A stretch of DNA of 64,000 nt from assembly GCF_000002075.1 (NCBI RefSeq), contig NW_004797279.1, forward strand, positions 243,532 through 307,531, read 5' to 3'. Position 1 is the first letter of the stretch, and every line of letters starts with the position of its first letter. Shown here piece by piece: positions 57,501-64,000 of the stretch. The notes under the pieces were generated by a model. It did not search any database. It had not been told where the DNA came from and saw only the letters and a program-made list of their open reading frames with translations. This stretch comes from Aplysia californica. Lineage: Eukaryota > Mollusca > Gastropoda > Aplysiida > Aplysiidae. Position numbers and translations under genes: made by a program.

Positions 57501-60500
57501 TTTTTAGGGGAGGAGGATGAGTTGGCTTAAAAATGAAATCATGTTTTTGGCCAGTAAGTTTGAGAAAAAGATACATTTACAGTACAGAGCAGTAAAAAAA
57601 AAATTATTGTAATTAAAAGAGAAGAAGGAGGACAATAACCATGATGTTTATAATAGTTTATTGGGAAGTTGAGGACCAAGAAGTGAAAGAGATTGAGGAG
57701 CTCAGAAGGAGGTTGTTGAAGAAAAAAGAAAACCAGCTGCTACAACAGTGGCTGCTGCAATAACAATTTAAGATAATATATCAACAGTAACAGTCAAAAG
57801 ATCTTTAATAATTTTAACTGTAGCAAAAACCGTGAAAACTCAACAGAAAAATACTAGCATCAATTGCAACAGAAGGGACAACATCCCTGTCAATAGTTAG
57901 AGTAGAGAAAAATTTAACAATAATGTTGAAGGTAGCAGCAGGGATCTCAACAGTTGTCTCTAACAAAAAATAATTTTCAAAGATAGAACTATCTTCAAGG
58001 GTTTGGATCAACTACAATTGCAGCTGTTGCTAATAAAGCTCCCTTATAGGGTTTGATGTTTGAGCTGCATTCACGTCTTGTGTCCTTTTGCTGTTGCAGT
58101 CACTTTTAAACTTTAGCCGTTCTGTTGTAAAATCATCGATGGTAGCCTGTTATCTTCTTTTCTCTTCTTCCACACTGAAAAAACAAAATTCTGTCCTGTA
58201 CTCTGACAATGAGAATAATGAGACTATCTCTTTAAAAAATGAGCTGAGAATAATGAGACGCTCTGAGAAAAATGAGCCATTAATCCATCAGACACTGCCT
58301 GTCAAAATGTTTTACTTTTTCCATGCAATTAAGAAATGAACAAATATTTACTTTACTTCCCATCTATTTTAAAGTCTGCAGCCTTAAGAAATACAAAGCA
58401 GTGAAAGTGGAAAGTTGCACACAGTACTCAAAAGCCTGATCTGTTTACATATTTCATTGTTACTTGTGGTGTTGGTAGCCTAGTGGTCAGTGGTTGAGCT
58501 ATAAGTATGAGACCTGCGACTATAAGGTCGGAGTTTCAAAGTTCAAATCCTGGTCCACACCCAACCTGGCGGCTTTAAGTGAAACATTTCACCTAGAGCA
58601 GGGGTCATCAAACTACATGTTCTACCCATGGGCCAGTCCCGGCCGGTGATAACAGTTTATCTGGTTCACTACCATGCCATATATGCAGAAGTACGAGTAA
58701 AAAAAACTTTGAAGATGTTTGCGTAGTGTGCTCGGACTTGATCACAAGAATGATTCAATAATTTCTATAATACAAATTAAACAATCTTTTAAAGGCTACA
58801 GAACTTCTAGCTAATTTGTCACACTCCTGCTCAGCTTTATTGTGACAAATCTTTCATTTAACACATTTCCTATTACAAACAAGGATCCTTTTTTTATCCC
58901 TGGTTGCTCACAAACAGGGATTCCCCAGATGTTTGTTGTCTTTATCTTTTTGTGTATTTTGTGTTTGTGTACTGATATAAGTTGAGTGGATGGTTGTCCT
59001 TATTTTATATGTATTCAGTGTAGGCCAATTACTATTATATATCTCAGCATTTTCTCAGTTATCTGCTCCATATTGAAAAAAAGTGTGGTGATGTGATCCC
59101 TGACCTAGAGGAAGATAGGCTAGGACGGTGACAGATTTGTTTAAAATGGTGGTGTTTGAGCACCTGTAAAATTGCAGCCTGTGCTGGACTCTGAGAAATG
59201 TTCAGATTGTTATAGGATTAATAATAAATTGTATCATGCTTAGAAACTAATCAGCCTACTTTTGAACAGGGATATGCGCTAAGTAAATGTAATCTGTTTT
59301 TAAAAAATTAATTTTGTTATAGTCTATTGCATAATCCAATAAATATGCAACACAAATATTTGCTGTAAATTAATGGCTGAGGTAGCTTTAGCCCCCTCTC
59401 CCCACCCCCACCCCATTTCCCAGCTGTGCATTTTCTATTTCTATTCGCCTTGACTCATGTAGCTGCCAACTTGTTACATACATGTAATAAGATGGACCAA
59501 TTATCCTTGTATTGAAGTATGTTTGCAAATCAGTAACAGACTGTTTTGCATCTTATATTCACAGCACGTGGTACTGGATTGGAACAACATCTTTTACTCT
59601 CCATATCGGTGTTTGCCTCTTCCTGGCTATTTACTGTAATTTCTTTAGGAAGATTGGCCCAGACGAGTGGGAAACGAGATATCCTAAAGCCATTCCAATA
59701 GCTGCAGCCTCTTTCATCATCGGAATTCTGTGGTAAGAAAAAAGTTCTTTAATTGAAAATGTTTAGGCTCAGTGGAAATTGGAAGATGGACATTCACTTT
59801 TTTACTTATATACAAAAACTTTCTTGTGGTCATTTACTCTCTGAAGACTGGTTATTCGACAACGCTTGAAGACGATATTTTTGGAAGTATAACTTTTTAA
59901 TTCATGCAGTCATTTCAGATGTCTTCTTTATCTGAAACTTAAAAATAGCAAACAACAGCATACAAACTATGAAATATTAATCAAATTTAAGTTTCTGAAT
60001 TGTGCAGTATAGTTGTAAATGTGCTACACCATTGTCTTTAGTCAGACATATGTGTCCACTAGGTCCTCAAAGAGCTAAAAAAATCAATAAAACAATTTCC
60101 TCAAAGACTTTTTGGGGAGGAGATGTCCTTACAATATTTCATTAGATTCCAGCCCACTGCACCCACTTGAATTTCGCTGTGAATACTGTGATAGATTACG
60201 TATGAATTCAATTTCGAAAAAAGAAAAGCATGTTAACTGGGTGGAATACTTTGTCAGTGTGGTGGATTTCTTGAAACTCTAATTTGTAACAGGGGGATAC
60301 TCTTTTCTGATAGCATTGTCAAATAAAAGGCCCCTGGGTTGAAAGTTTAACTTTCAAGGTTCTCTTTAGACAGTGATTTTTTAAAAAGATATGACACTCT
60401 CGCGTGCTAGATATGCATCTTCTCCAATTATTCTTGCTTATTGTTTATAAAGGAGATTAAATGTTGAGAAATACTTTAGAGTATCTGAAATGACTCATCA

Positions 60501-62143
60501 GAGAAATGTTTTGTTTCTGAGAAAAAGATAGATTGTTTTTTTCTTCTTATTGGCAATAAGGGATATTTTATTTTTAAAATAATGGATGGGGTGGGGGGAC
60601 ATACATTATGGATGGACTGGTACAATTTTTTTTCTATTTTGGGTGGAAAGATTGTAGTTTATGAAGTCTAATGCTCTAGTATAAGAGACTATGATATAAG
60701 AGACTATGATGATTCAGTTGACTTTGCATGTACCAGTATAGTGTTTTCATTATATGAAAAGGCAAAACTTCTGATGTGAAAGGATTTTCCCTCTGCAATG
60801 TAGTAAAAGTATTAATAGTATTATGGGATTTCATTAAGATTCAAGTGGGTGACAAGACAAAAGCAATTGATTTTTATCGTATAATTTATTTCTACTTTGC
60901 CATGGTAAACTTCATGTAAATATCTTATAGAATCTTGTTTGTTTAATCTCTTTCTTTAATTTCATTTTCAGTTAAACCATACTAAATTCATTAGGCTGTA
61001 GAAAGAATATCAAATCAAATAAGGAATGCAGACATTTACTTTATCATAGGGTAACAGGGAGATGAAATTGTATAAATAAGAGATAGGACCTGAGGAAGAA
61101 GAAAAACTTCTCACTTATCAAATTCACTTATTCCTCACTTCATATGTTTGTTGGATCTAATGAGCACTGTCTGTGCAGCTTTGATGGCTGCAAGATTTTC
61201 AATGTCATGCCGCACAGAGATGTTGGGATCTTCGTGCTACTTCAGATAATTTCAATGTGCCAATAGTATGTTTGGGGTAGTTACTTTTGTAGTAAATAGG
61301 GGCAAGTAAAGGTGCCTTATAAAGAAACCAGGACTGTTGCAAATTATTGAACAAGTTTTTTAGCTGACTGTTTACTTGAGTTTACATTACGGCACTTCAT
61401 TTTTCTGATTCAGGACCCATATGAGTTCAAGCCTGTCAATATGGCAAAGAATTTACAAGTTTTCATATTTTTAAACTTGTTTTGAGTTCAGAACGTCCTG
61501 TTGGGTATTCGAACCAGAGCCATCTACTCCGTAGTCCAGCATGATACCAACTGAGCTAACGGAGCACCCTACTTGAGTTTAACACACATCCCCACCTTCT
61601 GACCCCCCCCCCCTTTTTTTTTTTCAAGCACTCTGGAGGCCAACTAACGGGAAGAACCTCAGCTTTAGAGCACATGTCTAACAAGATAAGGAGAAGAATT
61701 TCAGTAAAAAAGTACAACCAAAGACCCTTGCTTCAGAATCGGACATGATATAAGTTGTATAAACCTCTTCATTAAGTTTGTATTTTATCTACTCATAAAC
61801 AGGCTCAACATATATATGTGTACATGAAAGAGAAACTGAAACAAACTACATTGTGTTTAGCTCTTCTCCTGTTCAGGGCTGTCAGGAGTTTGCTCCATAG
61901 ATAGCACTATATCCTCCCCCCCCCCCCACACCTCCACTGAATCAGTGAAATGTTATGTTGTATTGATTGTTATGTAAATGTGAATCTAATATTGTTTTTG
62001 AGGATCAATCAATTTATTTGGGTTTTGTTTTTTTGTATTTCAGCCTTTCAGTTGGTCTGTGGCCAGTGTATGGAATCCTGAGTCCTGTGATTCTTGGCAT
62101 CTTATTTTTGGGTGTGGTTGTCATAGTGGCAATGTTTGGCTGA
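45359..62143 (+). CDS. TMEM128: TMEM128, four coding exons, complete
   Basis: A small multi-pass membrane protein of unknown biochemical role. Exons: 45359-45428, 56983-57142, 59565-59732 and 62044-62143. All have AG/GT borders and matching phases, giving 165 aa, which is also the human TMEM128 length as I recall it. A hydrophilic N-terminus (MASKVEDQDVFQRKVQQKLL) is followed by a Lys-rich linker, then four membrane segments: ILLLIAAVAVFYFADFLKVM (about 50-69), a Trp/Thr-rich second helix (about 81-101), IPIAAASFIIGILCLSVGLW (about 121-140), and ILSPVILGILFLGVVVIVAM. Motifs shared with the vertebrate protein as I recall it are YY/F-x-DF-K after helix 1, RYPKAIPI-AASFI (vertebrate KYPALIPITTASFI) and the Gly-ending C-terminus. 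Intron 1 is 11.5 kb and carries a full LINE and a TTAA element. Confidence 0.9.
46304..47383. mobile_element. TTAA-flanked piggyBac-like non-autonomous element, 1080 bp
   Basis: Both ends are the perfect 20-bp inverted repeat TTAACCCTAACTCTGGCAAG, with TTAA as the presumed target duplication and a CCCTAA start as in piggyBac termini. The interior has a hairpin around TCTGATTGG/CCAATCAGA (about 47208-47245) and a 75-codon minus-strand frame (46868-47095) with no recognisable transposase domain. Perfect ends suggest fairly recent movement. Located in TMEM128 intron 1. Confidence 0.87.
47384..48760. other. Part of TMEM128 intron 1, locally GC-rich
   Basis: About 47440-47700 is CpG-rich with repeated GTTCCG/GAATCG words. 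Similar words occur at 45950-46140, on the other side of the TTAA element. A CRE-like octamer TGACGTCA lies at 48040. (GT)n/(GA)n and a G run are at 48461-48519. No exon found. Confidence 0.45.
48765..49200. repeat. Diverged tandem repeat, about 165 bp period
   Basis: Blocks such as AAAATCTGACAGCATGACTA (48931) and AAAATCTGAAAGCAGGACTA (49096) recur about 165 bp apart. Also repeated are CCAAGTTTCATTCACATGCT / CTAGTTTAATTTACATGCTC and AACGCCACATTTTT. About 2.5 units, moderately diverged. Confidence 0.8.
49829..49840 (+). repeat. LINE target site duplication, 5' copy
   Basis: ATATTTAACTTT, identical to 55781-55792 on the far side of the LINE. Confidence 0.9.
49843..49962 (+). promoter_or_regulatory. 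Structured 5' end of the LINE
   Basis: Near the 5' terminus CCCCC (49843-49847) can pair with GGGGGG (49856-49861). The enclosed AGTGGGTC (49848-49855) is fully complementary to GACCCACT (49871-49878): a pseudoknot or two alternative stems. A TATAAATA lies in the loop (49863-49870). A second perfect 10-bp stem joins AGGTGTCGCA (49915-49924) and TGCGACACCT (49953-49962). The role is unknown. Confidence 0.6.
50357..51823 (+). CDS. LINE ORF1: CCHC zinc-knuckle nucleic-acid-binding protein
   Basis: 488 codons from the first ATG; the in-frame ATG at 50414 (MDSKNQKDPSP, 469 aa) is the more likely start because the first 19 codons look like UTR. Expected to coat LINE RNA and act as chaperone. Order: basic, Pro/Ser-rich N-terminus; a probable RRM-like fold (IRSTDAQKKMTDLNVFKIGD to TFDSCRPPATVRASYLVLDV); three zinc knuckles at about residues 230-285 (CX2CX4HX4C twice: CFQCQKFGHSQSRC, CPRCGKTGHPEKEC; then CX2CX3HX6C: CPNCQGQHTAFSKDC). 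A long Pro/Ser C-terminal tail follows, with a Ser run coded by (TCT)n at about 51547-51580. The 2+1 knuckle pattern is the one known from I, Jockey and R1-type ORF1 proteins. No break seen. Confidence 0.93.
51891..55562 (+). CDS. LINE ORF2: endonuclease / reverse transcriptase / RNase H
   Basis: 1223 aa, uninterrupted. An APE-type endonuclease occupies about 1-215: LQWNAGGI, QETKFAP, LLGDFNAHSPLWG, SSLDLTFCT and DRTDHFPILL carry the expected Asn, Glu, Asp/Asn and His positions. Reverse transcriptase follows at about 440-740: NYRPIALTS, FFDLEKAFDTTW (catalytic Asp 570), GVPQGSILSPLLF, and YVDD at 658-661 in place of the commoner YADD/FADD. RNase H is at about 955-1085: FTDGSKK (Asp 962), SAEATAIDMAL, LILSDSLSC, and WIPSHVGIRGNEQVDDLAK. 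A C-terminal knuckle CVGCDTDFTFRHILTEC follows. Everything needed for target-primed reverse transcription seems present. It starts 67 bases after the ORF1 stop, so it is probably translated by reinitiation or a similar mechanism. Confidence 0.97.
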   Translation: MAVLQWNAGGIRPSIAELQHLQATLCPRVACIQETKFAPASTIDLRGFTAYHHIHTENQIASGGTTIYTDNHTLHRQVHLKTTLQAIAVRVTLHRPITICSVYIPPNYPLKITQLNDLKSQLPKPFILLGDFNAHSPLWGDKPIDQKGKIIENFLFQNNICLLNDKSPTFRNRATYGTSSLDLTFCTPELVPDLEWSVLDDRTDHFPILLKNNSLQNDPIPERFNFKKADWDGFANQCSKILNPNFDHNYNKFHEKLLEICHNHIPKTKTKPRRNKIWFSWECEDAVKKKKAAYRRAVNNTTIENKILYLKARAEARRCLRESKRQSFQKYISKINSQTPLNQVFQIAKKFLGRRTDTIRHVQRPDGTTAETQVDIANTIATSLAKNSSQANYNTTFQNVKTNREKQHLNFHSNNTETYNADFTIDELTSCISDLGDTAPGPDDIHNKIIRHLPSETLTLILHIYNDMWRSHSFPESWRLATVIPIPKPNKDHTHPSNYRPIALTSCLCKLTEKMIHRRLMWFLETTGSLSGLQCGFRKTRSTLDHLVRLETFIRETFAERGHMIAIFFDLEKAFDTTWKYGILQDLHALGIRGHLPAFIGNFLKNRSFQVRVGSSLSDPHQQEEGVPQGSILSPLLFEIKINSIVKTLQNSIDSSLYVDDFLICCRSKNPHLRSMERQLQTQLQKLETWANNNGFKFSPSKTVAVHFCRTGRRVLQPDLTLYGERIPVQDQARFLGVIFDKKLTFIPHIKDLRVRCQKALNALKILSHPEWGGDSKHLLHLYISLVRSRLDYGCQVYGSAKPHVLKILDPIQNQGLRLALGAFRTSPVESLQAEANIPPLSLRRTQLSLQYAVKQSSTPENPAHNSIFQTNPETRNRFQNNEKLIKPFGLRILEDLKNLHFSKQDIQQILFPDLPPWHLTKAKVDLQLTTHNKESTNTKTFQAEYKKLIDKYPGAELIFTDGSKKDNEVGAAALSPNNTHQRRLHPEASIFSAEATAIDMALDSVENSPNKSFLILSDSLSCITSLTNYTLLHPKIVRLQQKIHTLSETGKNIMFAWIPSHVGIRGNEQVDDLAKKASSLLLGSTTNTLPQTDFRNKVKKYTSSLWESHWENQKNNKLYEIKPRLEQRNPSDLSRRDEVIFTRLRIGHTALTHKYLLQGEEKPFCVGCDTDFTFRHILTECLDFGEIRRKYYKCKKLQDIFSVVVPSRILNFIKAIGLYGEL
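55721..55780 (+). promoter_or_regulatory. LINE 3' stem-loop and tail
   Basis: Stem GCGCTC (55728-55733) / GAGCGC (55753-55758), loop ATATGACCTTAGCAGTTGC, then CGTAAAACC and a (TAC)n-like tail. The same module ends the SINE groups L, M and S elsewhere in the window. It is the likely recognition site for the LINE reverse transcriptase, by analogy with the UnaL2-type 3' hairpins. Confidence 0.8.
55781..55792 (+). repeat. LINE target site duplication, 3' copy
   Basis: ATATTTAACTTT, identical to 49829-49840. Confidence 0.9.
55840..55920 (+). repeat. TACAGTCAAACC-type terminal fragment (Tigger-like)
   Basis: Starts TACAGTCAAACCTGTGTAAG. It contains an internal inverted pair (GACGGCCACC / GGTGGCCGTC). 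This is the best-preserved of five related fragments (11557, 24214, 27598, 39706). Confidence 0.7.
56110..56640 (+). mobile_element. 3' end of a second LINE type (RT C-terminal region, broken)
   Basis: The + strand reads ADVKARTAKARSAFNQLSEV, WKASNISLRTKIRLFNSNAK and SVLFYAAKLGRQ. Later, in other frames, come WGWDGH-like and PGRHGGDVWKGT-like pieces. This order is the usual C-terminus of RTE-like endonuclease/reverse transcriptase LINEs. Several stops and frame changes show it is dead. It lies in TMEM128 intron 1. Confidence 0.7.
57143..58469. other. TMEM128 intron 2, first part
   Basis: AT-rich. No exon or repeat recognised. Confidence 0.45.
58470..58597 (+). repeat. tRNA-derived SINE head
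   Basis: GTAGCCTAGTGGTCAGTGG (A-box region), a tRNA-like middle and AGTTCAAATCC (B box). The remainder is short and cut by the hAT-like terminus at 58598. In TMEM128 intron 2. Confidence 0.6.
58598..58680 (+). repeat. Possible hAT terminus fragment
   Basis: CAGGGGTCATCAAACTACAT followed by GGGCCAGTCCCGGCC resembles the CAGGGGT(C/T)..CAAACT..GGGCC ends of many hAT elements. The other end was not found. Confidence 0.4.
58681..59564. other. TMEM128 intron 2, last part
   Basis: No recognisable feature. Confidence 0.45.
59733..61489. other. TMEM128 intron 3, main part
   Basis: AT-rich. No exon or repeat recognised. Confidence 0.45.
61490..61570 (-). repeat. tRNA-like sequence (tRNA pseudogene or SINE head)
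   Basis: The minus strand reads GTGCTCCGTTAGCTCAGTTG (A box), then GGCTCTGGTTCGAATACC (B box). The T-stem and the 3' acceptor strand do not pair properly, so a functional tRNA is unlikely. Confidence 0.6.
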
Positions 62144-64000
62144 TTTTGTGATCAAGTTTCAGTGGAAACAAAAACTATCTTTTCTCTTTACATCGCATCT
62201 GTGTTTTTAATTGTTAAAGTTTTAATGCCTTACTTATTATTTTATCCTGCTCAATTGAAATATTTGTTCATGTTTTGTACGAAAGTTTATTATCTAAATT
62301 GCTGTAACTATCACTATCAATTTACTCTTTTTAGTACTGCACACACGTGGCAATTGCCTTGTACTTAATAGACTAAATAGATAAAGTTGTAATGACAAAG
62401 TACCATGTGTTTGTTTTCCCTTAAAACACAACATAAAATGTGTTCAGATTCTCTTTATCTTCAAACATTCATATTATATCTGTTTCCCAATATACATTCA
62501 GCTGAGAAAAAAAATGTTTGGTTTGTTTTTCAATTTTTTCAATGCTCTTATACAATGAGATTCTGTTTTGATGATTTCATTTTGTACTCATTTTTTCATG
62601 TAAAGTACCCTTAAAGTCTTTTCCCATTGTCTGATGTTGTGGGTTGTCTTATGTCACTATACTGCATAGTGCCTGGGACCATTCCAGCTCATTTTTTATG
62701 TACTTACGAGGAGATGATTTATGAAATACTATCTAATCATAATATTGGTAGTGAGTTTCCTTTTTTCAAATTTTGGCAGAAACAAGTTTTGTGTTTACAT
62801 CTTTGTGAGCATTTCATGCATACTAATTTTGAGATATTTATTTAAAACATTTTTGGGGTCATGTTATTTTGTCCTAACAGACATAATGTGTTTTGATACA
62901 TACATCAGATTTAGTATCGCCTTACAAAACACTCATTTTATGTTTTATCTTCTTTTGAAGAGTTCTGATCATACCATGTTTGTTTTGTAATACATGTCTC
63001 TCCTGAGTTTATGTAACAAATCCATGAGCTGTGATTAACAAATCTGTAACTGTAACTACAGTCAATCAGGTAGTCTATGCAAAGTATAAAATAGTTAATG
63101 AGCACACTTGTGTAGAAATTGCTTTAAAAAAACCTTTGTGGGGCATTGTGGGGAAAGGGGCTCGTCAAAATAGTGGAATAGAAGAAACCGACCCTGTCCC
63201 ACCAGTTTGGCAATTTTTATCAAATTTTTGTTTTTTGGCTCAACTCCTTTTATGTCCATTTAAAACCACAGTTCCGTGTGGAATTTACTGAAAAACGTTG
63301 ATTACGGCACAAATTATGTAAATGTTCAGTTTCCAATGACTATCATTTATCAAGCTATTGAAATCACCAAACTTTGATGGCCACTTTCTCGCCAACTTTA
63401 CCTCTGAAACCAGGCGACCCTCACCTCCTTCAATCACAAATATCTGGACTTTTATTAAAGATGTTCGGTGGGTTTTTTTCATGGAAAGCAAGAAAAATGA
63501 ACAAGCTTTAAGATGATGCCAATAACTCAACATGCCCAAAAATTGATGAGCGCCTGATTCCACTGCATCACGACACATATACTTCCAATGGAGTCATTTT
63601 GTTTTAAGTATAGTTTGTATTTTGCTATTGACACACAGTAAACACAAAATGATGAATGTGCCAATATCTTTCAAGAATGTATGTGTCTTTGTAAAAATGA
63701 GTTATGCTTATATATTTGATCATATCTAGTGCCTTATAAATTGTATGCACATCTGTTTTACACTATCATGCAAATCCATTTATAAGGTGCGTAACTGACA
63801 ACATGGACTCCTCGAACTGAGATTTTGATCTCCTTTTTAAAAAAAATACATTCTTTGAGTTTATATCATTCAACACTTGAACCAAGACCTTTTGAAGTCA
63901 AACCAAGTTACTCTTCTATAATGATATTTAGATAGACTCCCCAGTTTGTCCTGTCCATTTGTTCGAAACACCTGTTCTCGTTAATCATGAATAAACAGCT
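62144..64000 (+). other. TMEM128 3' UTR and flank
   Basis: No exon after the TMEM128 stop. An AATAAA at 63990-63995, at the very edge of the window, could be the polyadenylation signal of a UTR of about 1.85 kb. Earlier sites cannot be excluded. Confidence 0.4.

Noticed and set aside
61490-61570. Functional tRNA gene
   Set aside because: A and B boxes are good but the T-stem and acceptor stem do not pair.

Overview
The window looks like nuclear DNA from a gastropod-type mollusc. The support is indirect: small exons in AT-rich introns with GT/AG borders, several LINE and tRNA-SINE families, and many short AGATCT/TCTAGA-rich patches. The species cannot be named from the sequence. One 100-base assembly gap is present at 26445-26544.

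Three host genes can be assembled exon by exon. (1) A complete six-exon sugar transporter of the SWEET/SLC50 family (+ strand, 5147-12855, 218 aa). Just upstream are what look like the last two exons of an unidentified + strand gene (4582-4929). (2) A five-coding-exon securin-like gene (PTTG1 type; - strand, 42602 down to 36524, 288 aa) with a KEN box and a destruction box. (3) A four-coding-exon TMEM128 gene (+ strand, 45359-62143, 165 aa, the length I recall for human TMEM128). Securin and TMEM128 are head to head, and about 0.4 kb between a putative securin 5' UTR splice donor (44960) and the TMEM128 ATG (45359) probably holds a shared promoter.

Everything else is dominated by mobile DNA. 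The 11.5-kb first intron of TMEM128 carries a full-length, apparently intact I-superfamily LINE (49841-55780) with a perfect 12-bp target site duplication, a CCHC ORF1, and an ORF2 with endonuclease, reverse transcriptase and RNase H. Its 3' end carries a stem-loop that recurs at the 3' ends of several SINE groups throughout the window. Between groups the stem shows compensatory base changes, which suggests one LINE machinery mobilises a whole set of SINEs. Older LINE ends lie at 9818-10260, 24433-25030 and 56110-56640.

DNA transposons include a broken hAT-like transposase gene with terminal repeats (15651-18295), pogo/Tigger-like elements (5996-6737, with a CENP-B-like remnant; 25407-26785, holding a 220-bp tandem array and nested in a SINE), several TTAA-flanked piggyBac-like non-autonomous elements (5724, 20607, 28132, 30851, 46304), a long-TIR MITE (2987-3570), a fold-back-like element (1537-2611) and a twin-MITE family (42749, 44105). 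No CRISPR array, rRNA gene, convincing functional tRNA gene, retrovirus-like element or bacterial-type operon was seen.
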